NCBI GenBank assembly: GCA_034678415.1
Contig: JAXDBV010000231.1
Span: 1 to 8,566, forward strand
Direction: 5' to 3'
DNA: 8,566 nucleotides
Source of the DNA: JAXDBV01 sp034678415
GTDB lineage: Bacteria > Bacteroidota > Bacteroidia > Bacteroidales > VadinHA17
Translations under genes and position numbers: made by a program
In this document: in pieces, positions 1 to 6,765 of the stretch
How the letters are laid out: every line of letters begins with the position of its first letter
How positions within the stretch are numbered: the stretch's first letter is position 1
Notes under the pieces: model-generated
Database searches by the model: none
The model's input: the letters and a program-made list of their open reading frames with translations, nothing else
Told to the model about the DNA's origin: nothing

Positions 1-1
1 T

Positions 2-985
2 ACGATCCGTGAGTCGGAAAAACGACTGCAAATCATGGTTGATTACGCTGCTACCAAACAGAAAGAAACGGGTGTGAAACTGTTATGGGGAACGGCCAAC
101 GTGTTTTCCCACCCAAGGTATATGAACGGGGCAGCTACCAACCCCGATTTCCTTGCCACCTGCTGGGCTGCCACCCAGGTGAAGAATGCAATCGATGCCA
201 CCGTGGCCCTCGGCGGAAAGAACTATGTGTTCTGGGGAGGAAGAGAAGGTTACCTCTCCCTGCTGAACACCAACATGAAGAGGGAGATCGAACATATGGC
301 CCGTTTCCTGACCATGGCCCGTGATTATGGTAGACGTAACGGCTTCAAAGGCACCTTCTTGATCGAACCCAAGCCCATGGAACCGACGAAGCACCAGTAC
401 GACTTCGATACCGCTACCGTTATCGGATTCCTCAATAAGTACGGACTGGCAGACGATTTCAAACTAAATATCGAGGTCAATCATGCCACCCTTGCCGGCC
501 ATTCATTCCAGCATGATCTGCAGGTGGCTGCCGATGCCGGAATGCTCGGAAGTATCGACGCAAACCGGGGCGACTACCAGAACGGCTGGGATACCGACCA
601 GTTTACCATGAATATCACCGAAACGGTGGAAGCCATGCTCGTGATCCTCGAAGCGGGAGGATTCACAACAGGAGGAATTAACTTCGACGCCAAACTCCGC
701 AGAAACTCCACCGACCTCGAAGATCTGTTCATCGCTCATATTGCTTCCATGGACGTGTTTGCAAAGGCTCTCATCATCGCCGACCGTATACTCAACGACT
801 CGGAGTACCTGGCATTGCGCAAGAAACGATATGCCTCATGGGATACCCCTATGGGACAGAAATTTGAAAAAGGCCTGCTGTCACTGGAAGACCTCAGAAA
901 ATATGCCATTAAACAGGGTGAACCCAGGCAAATCAGCGGTAAACAGGAGCTGTACGAAACGATCCTTAACCGGTATATTCTTTGA
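2..985 (+). CDS. xylA: Xylose isomerase, class II (5' end outside the window)
   Basis: Interconverts D-xylose and D-xylulose (and glucose and fructose) in the cytoplasm using two divalent metal ions; it is the entry step of xylose catabolism. The reading frame is open from base 2, so the protein continues leftward. The Met at base 35 is internal, because the sequence before it is already family-like. Numbering from that Met, metal and catalytic residues are E111 and K113 (IEPKP), E147 and H150 (NIEVNHATLAGH), D175 (GSIDAN), D186 and D188 (GWDTD) and D218 (NFDAK). Their spacing matches the class II ligand set remembered as E232, E268, H271, D296, D307, D309 and D339, with a constant offset of 121. 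This implies about 110 missing N-terminal residues, including the catalytic His region. The C-terminus is complete and ends with TGA. No xylulokinase or xylose transporter is visible; the next gene starts 70 bases on. Identification is very secure. Confidence 0.97.
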   Translation, partial: TIRESEKRLQIMVDYAATKQKETGVKLLWGTANVFSHPRYMNGAATNPDFLATCWAATQVKNAIDATVALGGKNYVFWGGREGYLSLLNTNMKREIEHMARFLTMARDYGRRNGFKGTFLIEPKPMEPTKHQYDFDTATVIGFLNKYGLADDFKLNIEVNHATLAGHSFQHDLQVAADAGMLGSIDANRGDYQNGWDTDQFTMNITETVEAMLVILEAGGFTTGGINFDAKLRRNSTDLEDLFIAHIASMDVFAKALIIADRILNDSEYLALRKKRYASWDTPMGQKFEKGLLSLEDLRKYAIKQGEPRQISGKQELYETILNRYIL

Positions 986-1055
986 ATGATCATTCCGGCA
1001 CGGTCTGACCGCTTACCCTTTGGTAGTATCTTACAGATCTTCAATACACCCGTAC

Positions 1056-1961
1056 ATGCCGGTTACACCCGAAACGCTACGCTTTTATAACCTGGGGGAT
1101 CTGTGCTCGGTCAATCCCGTGCCTGCTGGCTTTGCCAATGAAAACTACCGGATAGGGACAACCGGGGGCATGTTCCTGTACCGCATATTTCACCAGCAGG
1201 GGATGGGAGAGATCATGTTCGAGCTGAGAGTGATGGATATCCTCCGGGCTCACTCTTTTCCTACCGCATACCCCGTAGCACGCTGCGATGGTTCGTATGT
1301 CACATCCACAAGGGAAGGCCCGGTAGTTATTTACGAATTTATTGAAGGAGAACATCCCCTCCCTGACCGCAACAGTGTAAAACAGGTGTCGCGGATCCTG
1401 GCCACACTGAACAAGCTTCCCGTACCGTCATCACTGCAAAAGAAAAATGCAGTTCATATTGACGAATGCCTGAAGATAACAGGTGAGTTCAGAAATGCCC
1501 GCTGCCAATATCCTGATATTTTCAAATATTTTGAAGAGCAGACCGCCTATCTCGAACCATTCCTGCGAATCCCCCTTTCGGAAGGAATCGTTCACGGCGA
1601 CGCTTTCCCTGAAAACATCCTGTTCAGGAATAAAAAACTTGCTGCACTGGTTGATTTTGAGGAAGCCTGCACCGATCACCTGCTGTTCGATGTAGGTATC
1701 GGTATGAATGCATTCTGCTTTATCCGCAACAAACCGGATGCCTCGCTGATGAAACTGTTCCTGAAAGAGTACCGGGCTGTACGGGAAATATCGGAGATCG
1801 AAAGGGACGCCTTGCCTTACTATATACAGTGGGGTGCACACGGCATGATCCTGTGGCATCTTCGTCATCTGCTGAACAGGAGACACACCTTTCAGGAAGC
1901 ACGGGTGCGTGAACTCCTTGCACGTGTCCAATACATGCGAAAACACAAACCACAATTCTGA
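1056..1961 (+). CDS. APH/choline-kinase-fold phosphotransferase, homoserine kinase type II-like
   Basis: A small-molecule kinase of the aminoglycoside phosphotransferase fold, cytoplasmic, 301 aa from the ATG at 1056. Residues 24-32 (AGFANENYR) form the nucleotide-binding loop. LYRIF at 41-45 is the strand that normally carries the ATP-binding Lys, here Arg. YEFIEGE at 93-99 is the hinge. HGDAFPENILF at 180-190 is the catalytic loop (D182, N187), and LVDFEEA at 198-204 is the DFG-equivalent metal site. The catalytic-loop stretch and the following DxLLFDVGIGMN resemble ThrB of the APH type (homoserine kinase) and its N-acetylhexosamine 1-kinase-like relatives. The frame also extends to a TTG at 1020, but the 12 extra residues are not family-like, so ATG is preferred. 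The stop lies 3 bases before lysA, implying translational coupling. Homoserine phosphorylation would fit the aspartate-family context, but the substrate is inference; sugar or amino-alcohol kinase roles remain possible. Confidence 0.82.
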   Translation: MPVTPETLRFYNLGDLCSVNPVPAGFANENYRIGTTGGMFLYRIFHQQGMGEIMFELRVMDILRAHSFPTAYPVARCDGSYVTSTREGPVVIYEFIEGEHPLPDRNSVKQVSRILATLNKLPVPSSLQKKNAVHIDECLKITGEFRNARCQYPDIFKYFEEQTAYLEPFLRIPLSEGIVHGDAFPENILFRNKKLAALVDFEEACTDHLLFDVGIGMNAFCFIRNKPDASLMKLFLKEYRAVREISEIERDALPYYIQWGAHGMILWHLRHLLNRRHTFQEARVRELLARVQYMRKHKPQF

Positions 1962-1964
1962 AAA

Positions 1965-3197
1965 ATGAGGCTGTCGGATAACTGCTTTGAAATACAGGGA
2001 ATAAGGATTACCGATCTTGCCATCGAGCACGGTACTCCTGTATACATTTATGACGCGGACGAACTCAGGCAGAAGTATGATGCGCTTACATCCGCCTTTG
2101 CCGGCATCGATATGAGGGTGAAATATGCGATGAAAGCCAACGCGAGCCTGGCTATCCTCGATTATGTAAGAAACCTTGGTGCTGGCCTTGATACGGTCTC
2201 TGTTCCCGAGATCAGGATGGCACTGATCACCGGATTCGATCCATGCAAAATCGTGTTCACTCCCAATATGGTCAGCTTTACCGAGATAGAAGAGGCAGCA
2301 GACCTTGGCGTGAAAATTAATATCGAGAACCTCTCCAACCTCGAAAAATTCGGAAAACGATTCGGTAACCAACTGCCTTGCTGTATCAGACTCAATCCTT
2401 ACATGGTCGAAGGAGACCTGTCTGACAAGGTGAACAGGTGGTATGTCCATTCGAAATTCGGCATCACGCTCCGCCTGTTTGATGAAATGTGGAAAATCAT
2501 CCGCAAATATCATATCAGGGTTAATGGCTTGCATATGCATGCCAGTCATGTGATCATGTCGGGCAAACTGCTTACCCGTGCATCAGAGACGATATTCCGG
2601 CTTGCCATGGATTTTCCTCACCTGGAATACCTGGATCTTGGAGGAGGGATGAGGGTGCCGCACGGGCTGGAGGAGGAGGTACTGACAATCAATGATCTTG
2701 CACGTATTATAACACCCCGGTTTACTGACCTGTGTTCCCGCACAGGGAAACAACTGCAGCTGTGGTTCGAGCCGGGGCGTTACCTGGTGGGCGGGAGCGG
2801 AATACTGGTCACCAGGGTTATGATCATGAAGACGATTGGAGAAAGGAAGTATGCCGGTACGGATACCGGTTTTAACCACCTGATAAGACCTAAATTATAC
2901 CATGCATGGCATGAAATACTTAACCTGTCCCACCCGGAAGGAAAACCGTCGGCGTATACCATTGTCGGTAACCTGTGCGAAGAGGATACCTTTGCCGAAG
3001 ACCGGCTCATCCCCCAGATACGGGAAGGTGACCTCCTGGCTATTCTGAATGCAGGCGCCTATGGCTATTCCATGTCATCACAGTACAATGCACGGTTCCG
3101 GCCACCCGAAGTGCTTGTCAGGGATGGGAAAGCCTTCCTCGTGAGAAAACGTGAAACCCTCGATGACTTACTGAGAAACCAGCACATCCCGGGGTGA
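1965..3197 (+). CDS. lysA: Diaminopimelate decarboxylase
   Basis: A PLP-dependent, fold-III (alanine racemase-like barrel) decarboxylase that converts meso-diaminopimelate to L-lysine, the last step of lysine synthesis in the cytoplasm. At 410 aa it has the normal family length. Visible motifs are YAMKAN at 54-59, with K57 as the PLP Schiff-base lysine, and HMHASH at 190-195 in the phosphate-binding region. Further motifs are the glycine turn LGGGM (225-229), EPGR at 269-272, GFNHLIRP at 302-309, NLCEEDTF at 336-343 with catalytic C338, and AGAYGYSMSS at 363-372 with substrate-binding Y366. The HASH form and the SDKVNRWYVHSKFGI stretch (153-167) look like the Bacteroidota LysA branch rather than the GLHxHIGSQ form. 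The ATG at 1965 is 3 bases after the kinase stop, so the two genes are probably co-transcribed and coupled. Ornithine/arginine decarboxylase relatives are less likely, given the LysA-type CExxD and GAYGxSMSS blocks. Confidence 0.93.
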   Translation: MRLSDNCFEIQGIRITDLAIEHGTPVYIYDADELRQKYDALTSAFAGIDMRVKYAMKANASLAILDYVRNLGAGLDTVSVPEIRMALITGFDPCKIVFTPNMVSFTEIEEAADLGVKINIENLSNLEKFGKRFGNQLPCCIRLNPYMVEGDLSDKVNRWYVHSKFGITLRLFDEMWKIIRKYHIRVNGLHMHASHVIMSGKLLTRASETIFRLAMDFPHLEYLDLGGGMRVPHGLEEEVLTINDLARIITPRFTDLCSRTGKQLQLWFEPGRYLVGGSGILVTRVMIMKTIGERKYAGTDTGFNHLIRPKLYHAWHEILNLSHPEGKPSAYTIVGNLCEEDTFAEDRLIPQIREGDLLAILNAGAYGYSMSSQYNARFRPPEVLVRDGKAFLVRKRETLDDLLRNQHIPG

Positions 3198-3209
3198 GAA
3201 CAGAAACAT

Positions 3210-3235
3210 TGCAGGGAGTAATGCCCCTGCATTAC
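3210..3235 (+). terminator. Overlapping alternative hairpins downstream of lysA; possible terminator
   Basis: Twelve bases after the lysA stop are two perfect 7-bp inverted repeats that share bases. One is TGCAGGG (3210-3216) with CCCTGCA (3225-3231) around an 8-base loop. The other is GTAATGC (3218-3224) with GCATTAC (3229-3235) around a CCCT loop. They cannot form together. No T-run follows, so this is not a classic intrinsic terminator. The position suggests mRNA end processing, termination or 3' stabilisation of the kinase-lysA transcript, but that is inference. Confidence 0.4.
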
Positions 3236-3374
3236 GTTGGTTATCAATATAATAAACCAAAATACACCGGCTCTGGCGGAAAATGATCCGGAAAGGTCCA
3301 CAAAACCACGTAAAATGTGCTTAAAACCGATGGAATTTCTTATCTTATCATGGGATTTTCTAAACACCTCTACC

Positions 3375-4691
3375 ATGAAAGCAATATACAGATTGATGAA
3401 TGAAAGCATGCTGGTGGTTGTTTTATTTCTGGCACTCTTTCCTGTAACAAGTTATGGAGGCGGACACCATCACCAGCTGTCGCCTGTACCGACCATACAA
3501 GCTGACACAGCGGGATTCCGCACCTTTGAAGGTACGGTAAAAGATGCGACAACCGGCGAGCCCCTTGTTTTCGCCGGTATATATGTCATCGGGACAAGGA
3601 TCGGAACGGTATCCAATTCCGACGGAGAGTTTATCATCAAGATCCCGGCGCACCTGCTCGATGGTAACCTCGGCATCTCAAGCATGGGGTACGAATTCCG
3701 GCGAGTACCCGTCAGCTCACTGAAGCCTGTACGAAACGATTTCGCACTGGCACTGAATCCTATTATCATGCCGGAGATAAAGGTGGTATACCAGGATCCC
3801 GCTCTTATCATCGGGAAAATGCTGGCGAGCGTCCGTGCGAACTACAGCACCTCACCCGTCATGATGACCTCCTTCTACCGTGAGACCATCCGTCGGAACA
3901 GGGCATATGTCTCCGTCTCAGAAGCCGTTCTCGATACGTACAAATCATCCTATATCAATGATCTTGAATACGACCGGGTGCGGATTTTAAAGGGGAGGAA
4001 AAGCATCGACAAGTACCGGCTCGACACGCTGATGATGAAACTGCAGGGTGGTCCCTATACCAGCTTTTTCCTCGATGTGTTGAAAAACCGGCTGGATGTG
4101 TTTCCTGAAAAGTTCGATGAGTTATATGACTACAGGATGGGCGGAACCGTATATGTCAATGACCGCCCGGCATTTATTATCCACTTTGAACAAAAACCGA
4201 ACATCGACGATCCCCTGTACAAGGGAAGGATATTCGTGGATGTGGATGATATGGCTCTCGTTGCATTTTAATTCAACGTGAATGAGAAATTCCTCTAAAA
4301 AGCTACTTCCCAGTTCATCGTGAAACGACCGGCTGGTATGAACGTGGCACTGGATGGCGTAAACTATATCGTTAAATACCGGAAAGTCGATGACAAATGG
4401 TTTTTAAATTACGTGAGGAATGAACTGCAGCTTTGGGTGCGCTGGAACCGGAAACTTTTCCGGTCAAACTATACCATCACCTCGGAAATGGCGGTGACAG
4501 ATTTCAGTGAAGAAGGCGTCGAAAAGTTCAGGCTCAGGGAAGCAGTCTGGTCAGATGATATCCTCGTGGATGAAGTCTCAAGCTTCGAAGATCCTGCCTT
4601 CTGGGGCGAGTATAATTTGATACAACCCGAACAATCCATCGAAGTGGCTATCGAGAGGCTCAGCCGGAAACTGAAAAGAACACAGGAATAA
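3375..4691 (+). pseudogene. Secreted CarboxypepD_reg-like protein broken by two in-frame TAA codons
   Basis: Reading from the ATG at 3375 gives a signal peptide (about residues 1-27, hydrophobic core MLVVVLFLALFPV at 12-24) and a short HHH patch. A carboxypeptidase-regulatory-like beta-sandwich follows at about residues 51-115 (FEGTVKDATTGEPL, SDGEF, GYEF). Next is the long C-terminal domain found in many Bacteroidota surface or periplasmic proteins (SFYRET at 166-171, LQGGPY, then DVDDMALVAF). After 298 residues comes TAA at 4269-4271 and another at 4296-4298. The same frame continues without a shift through NVNEKFL and IVKRPAGMNV to EPEQSIEVAIERL, ending in TAA at 4689-4691. Total span is 438 codons. 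Both stops are one base from GAA, CAA or AAA. A GTG at 4320 could restart translation, but the product would lack a signal peptide. The frame also extends upstream to 3237, but that part has no signal character. Molecular function of the family is unknown to me. Nonsense decay is the simplest reading; a sequencing or assembly error is the alternative. Confidence 0.75.
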
Positions 4692-4759
4692 CTGACAGTT
4701 CCCGGTTGAAAGACTGGACAAACCGCTCGTGACGAATCCCCGGTGTACATGAACTGCCG

Positions 4760-4774
4760 GCCGGAAAAACCGGC
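4760..4774 (+). other. Stem-loop, GCCGG/CCGGC with A5 loop
   Basis: A perfect 5-bp GC-only stem (4760-4764 with 4770-4774) closes a loop of five A residues. It lies 68 bases past the pseudogene end. No U-tract follows, so intrinsic termination is not well supported. It is the first of several small hairpins in this 300-base gap and may be part of a structured RNA or a leftover transcript end. Confidence 0.4.
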
Positions 4775-4787
4775 ATACCTCAGGTAT
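4775..4787 (+). other. Short inverted repeat ATACC-TCA-GGTAT
   Basis: A perfect 5-bp inverted repeat with a 3-base spacer directly abuts the preceding GC hairpin. By itself it could be chance. Its position just before the riboswitch-like stretch would fit the variable 5' hairpin that precedes the conserved core in cobalamin riboswitches, but that is inference. Confidence 0.25.
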
Positions 4788-4798
4788 TCATCACCCGA

Positions 4799-4880
4799 TA
4801 ACAACAGGAATGGCTGAGAACGCCGAAAGAGTTCCCTGCCGCTGTGATGGTTTGACAGGAAGCCATTGCCAACCAATGGA
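4799..4880 (+). ncRNA. Cobalamin-riboswitch-like RNA, apparently lacking the 3' half
   Basis: The order of short motifs follows the first half of the Cbl aptamer. CAGGAA (4805-4810) can pair with TTCCCTG (4832-4838), like the family's GGGAA...CCC stem. Between them, GGCTGAGAACGCC (4812-4824) resembles the GGTGxxAAxxCC loop. GAGTTCCCTGCCGCTGTGAT (4828-4847) resembles the conserved CAGTCCCGCxxCTGT block. GGAAGCCATTG (4858-4868) then opens a perfect 6-bp hairpin (CCATTG 4863-4868, CAATGG 4874-4879), like the GCCACTG hairpin of the family. The hallmark 3' B12 box (AGTCAGAAGACCTGCC-like) is not found before pfkA; the sequence turns AT-rich instead. A separate promoter lies downstream, so pfkA need not be controlled by it. 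It may be a decayed riboswitch, a divergent one, or a chance resemblance; a TPP aptamer was considered and fits worse. Confidence 0.35.
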
Positions 4881-4942
4881 GAGTATTTACCTAAATAAAC
4901 ATAATGCGTTCATTTATAAGGAAATATATTTTCTTCCGTAGA

Positions 4943-4974
4943 TTTTACCAATACACACGGGAATTGTATCTTTA
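4943..4974 (+). promoter_or_regulatory. Bacteroidota-type promoter for pfkA
   Basis: TATCTTTA at 4967-4974 matches the Bacteroidota -7 consensus TAnnTTTG except at the last base. TTTT at 4943-4946 sits 20 bases upstream, near the expected position and composition of the -33 TTTG box. The start codon is 17 bases after the -7 box, so the leader would be only about 10 bases. The region upstream is AT-rich, as is usual for promoters. Confidence 0.6.
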
Positions 4975-4991
4975 CGCAAAAGCTGCAACGC

Positions 4992-6317
4992 ATGAAACAG
5001 GAAGATTTTTTAGTAAAAACACTGGGAAGATGCACCATCAGTTCACCGTTACTGGCGTTTCACAAGAAAGATATTGTTGAGTTTGGTTTTGTCCGGGACA
5101 ATGATCGTGTGTTGTATGATGCCACGCTGGAAAACTTCCTTGCCTGTAAGGAGAGGAATGAAATCCCCGTTTCTTTTGAAAAAGCAGGACCGCGTGAAAC
5201 CGTGTTCTTCGAGCCTGCCAAAACGAAGGTGGCCATCGTAACCTGCGGAGGTTTGTGCCCGGGAGTGAACAACGTCATACGGAGTATTGTAAATGCATTG
5301 TTCTACCGCTATTCCGTCAAGAGGATTATTGGCATACAATATGGTTACCAGGGATTCATTCCTGATTACAATCACCCGGTGGTGGAATTCACTCCCGAGA
5401 TGGTTTCGGATATTCATATGCTGGGCGGTACAATCCTGGGCACCTCGCGTGGCAACCAGGATGTGAGCCGTATAGTGGATACCCTGGAAGTGCAGAATAT
5501 CAATATCCTTTTCTGTATCGGTGGTGACGGAACCCTGCGGGGTGCCCATGAGATACATGAGGAGATAGCCAGGCGTAACCTGAAGATCGCCATAGCGGGC
5601 ATCCCCAAAACCATCGATAATGATATTAACCTCATTCAGAAATCGTTTGGTTTTGAAACGGCATTTACCATTGCCAATGATATTATCCGTAGTGCCCATA
5701 ATGAAGCCGAAGGAGCCTACAACGGTATTTCCCTTCTCAAACTCATGGGCCGTGATTCGGGTTTTATTGCTTCCTATGCAGCCATGTCTGTCCAGGATGT
5801 GAATTTTGTTCTGATCCCCGAAATGGATTTTGACCTGTACGGACCATATGGCTTTCTCAAGGCATTACGCAAGCGGTTGGAAGACAGGCACCATGCCCTC
5901 GTGGTGGTGGCTGAAGGCGCCGGCCAGGTCTTCTTTGAGAATGAACCTAAAGTGATGGATGCATCGGGGAACGTGATAAACAAAGATATCGGACTGTATC
6001 TGAAGGAGAAGATCAAGGAGGAGTTTGAGGCGAAAAAGTTCCCGTTCATACTGAAGTATATTGACCCCAGCTATATCATCCGCAGCGCTCCAGCCAATGC
6101 CAATGACAGTAAATTCTGCAACCTGCTGGCTCAAAATGCCGTTCATGCTGCTATGGCAGGTAAAACCGATTTCGTGGTGGGATACTGGAATGAACAGTTC
6201 ACCCTTCTGCCCATTCCTGCTGCAGTAGCAGAGCGTAAGAAGATAGATATCCACGGGGAACTGTGGTGGAATGTGCTGGAAGCAACCGGTCAGCCACCCC
6301 TGATGAAAAACCCCTAG
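4992..6317 (+). CDS. pfkA: ATP-dependent 6-phosphofructokinase, long (plant/TP0108-like) group
   Basis: Phosphorylates fructose 6-phosphate to fructose 1,6-bisphosphate, the committed step of glycolysis, in the cytoplasm. The 441 aa length exceeds the E. coli PfkA type (about 320), mainly through an N-terminal extension of about 78 residues and extra C-terminal sequence. Motifs in order are CGGLCPGVNNVIR at 85-97 (nucleotide-binding glycine loop), GTSRG at 150-154, IGGDGT at 176-181, PKTIDND at 205-211 with catalytic base D209, MGRDSG at 252-257 and PE at 276-277. The second Gly of GGDG is the residue typical of ATP users, whereas pyrophosphate enzymes have GGDD. The Lys in PKTIDND is shared with PPi enzymes and plant-type ATP-PFKs. 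ATP is therefore the predicted donor, but PPi use cannot be excluded from sequence alone. It stands alone behind its own promoter and converges with the minus-strand genes, 18 bases from the next stop. Confidence 0.93.
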   Translation: MKQEDFLVKTLGRCTISSPLLAFHKKDIVEFGFVRDNDRVLYDATLENFLACKERNEIPVSFEKAGPRETVFFEPAKTKVAIVTCGGLCPGVNNVIRSIVNALFYRYSVKRIIGIQYGYQGFIPDYNHPVVEFTPEMVSDIHMLGGTILGTSRGNQDVSRIVDTLEVQNINILFCIGGDGTLRGAHEIHEEIARRNLKIAIAGIPKTIDNDINLIQKSFGFETAFTIANDIIRSAHNEAEGAYNGISLLKLMGRDSGFIASYAAMSVQDVNFVLIPEMDFDLYGPYGFLKALRKRLEDRHHALVVVAEGAGQVFFENEPKVMDASGNVINKDIGLYLKEKIKEEFEAKKFPFILKYIDPSYIIRSAPANANDSKFCNLLAQNAVHAAMAGKTDFVVGYWNEQFTLLPIPAAVAERKKIDIHGELWWNVLEATGQPPLMKNP

Positions 6318-6335
6318 AACCGTTACCGGTGATGG

Positions 6336-6737
6336 TTACTGGTCGTAAGGAAAGGTGTTCTCCATAGGCTCTTCCTCGATACTGATGATCTCAGTCACCA
6401 CGTAATTGCTCACTCCCCGCCAGGGTATCGCATGAAGATACTCCTTATACCTCAGCTCGACATTCAAACCGCTGCACCTCTCCAGGATGGCGGCAATGCT
6501 GTCGTTGGTAATGCTGAAATCAAATTCGTTGCTCTGGATGGCACCGGGAGTGGGTGTTTTGAAACCTTCCTGGATCAGACGCCCCTCCCAGGTCTTGAAA
6601 ATGTATCCTTTCTTGACCAGAAAATTCAGGTTCCCGGCTTTTACCCCTTCACCAAAAACAAAATAATACCTCCACCAGAAAAATACAACCAGCGCAATGA
6701 TCAGGATGAACCCCCCGATGGTTAAAATCTTTTTCAT
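6336..6737 (-). CDS. Conserved small membrane-anchored protein of Bacteroidota, unknown function
   Basis: A 133-aa protein with a single N-terminal membrane segment (about residues 5-23, TIGGFILIIALVVFFWW) and a soluble remainder, probably facing the periplasm. The motif run FGEGVKAG (28-35), VKKGYIFKTWEG and the later LHAIPWRG match a widespread Bacteroidota family often mislabelled as 6-phosphogluconate dehydrogenase. I recognise the family by pattern only, and no enzymatic motif is visible. The C-terminus is acidic (SIEEEPMEN). It starts 28 bases after the DUF3788 stop on the same strand and is probably its second operon gene. Its TAA end faces the pfkA TAG only 18 bases away, leaving little room for a separate terminator. 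Confidence 0.8.
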   Translation of the reverse strand: MKKILTIGGFILIIALVVFFWWRYYFVFGEGVKAGNLNFLVKKGYIFKTWEGRLIQEGFKTPTPGAIQSNEFDFSITNDSIAAILERCSGLNVELRYKEYLHAIPWRGVSNYVVTEIISIEEEPMENTFPYDQ

Positions 6738-6765
6738 GTTCCAATTGTTATAAAATGCTGTGTCA

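Noticed and set aside
1021..1034. Possible promoter box TATCTTAC just upstream of the kinase
   Set aside because: It matches only part of the TAnnTTTG consensus and has no suitable -33 box; the kinase could equally be transcribed from upstream of xylA.
1020..1055. TTG start for the kinase
   Set aside because: The 12 added residues are not kinase-like, and an ATG at 1056 gives a normal N-terminus shortly before the nucleotide loop.
1431..2549. A 372-codon open frame on the minus strand opposite the kinase and lysA
   Set aside because: It lies wholly antisense to two confidently identified genes. Its translation has no recognisable family pattern and is rich in His, Cys and Phe, as expected of an antisense shadow.
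4269..4298. Stop-codon reassignment (TAA read as an amino acid)
   Set aside because: TAA ends the antiporter, the small membrane protein and the final frame at 4691 in this same window, so the standard code applies.
4810..4870. TPP riboswitch, suggested by CTGAGA at 4814-4819
   Set aside because: The CTGAGA is not followed by the ACCC and GAACCTGATC-type blocks at the expected spacing, whereas the surrounding motifs fit the cobalamin pattern better.
4469..4876. A 135-codon minus-strand open frame spanning the end of the pseudogene and the intergenic gap
   Set aside because: The translation has no recognisable domain, and much of it is antisense to the conserved C-terminal part of the broken gene.
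5049..5699. A 216-codon minus-strand open frame inside pfkA
   Set aside because: It is antisense to highly conserved PFK motifs, has no family-like features and has no promoter of its own.
6322..6343. Imperfect direct repeat GTTACCGGT / GTTACTGGT at the convergent gene ends
   Set aside because: It is nine bases with one mismatch, overlaps a stop codon and has no further copies nearby; probably chance.
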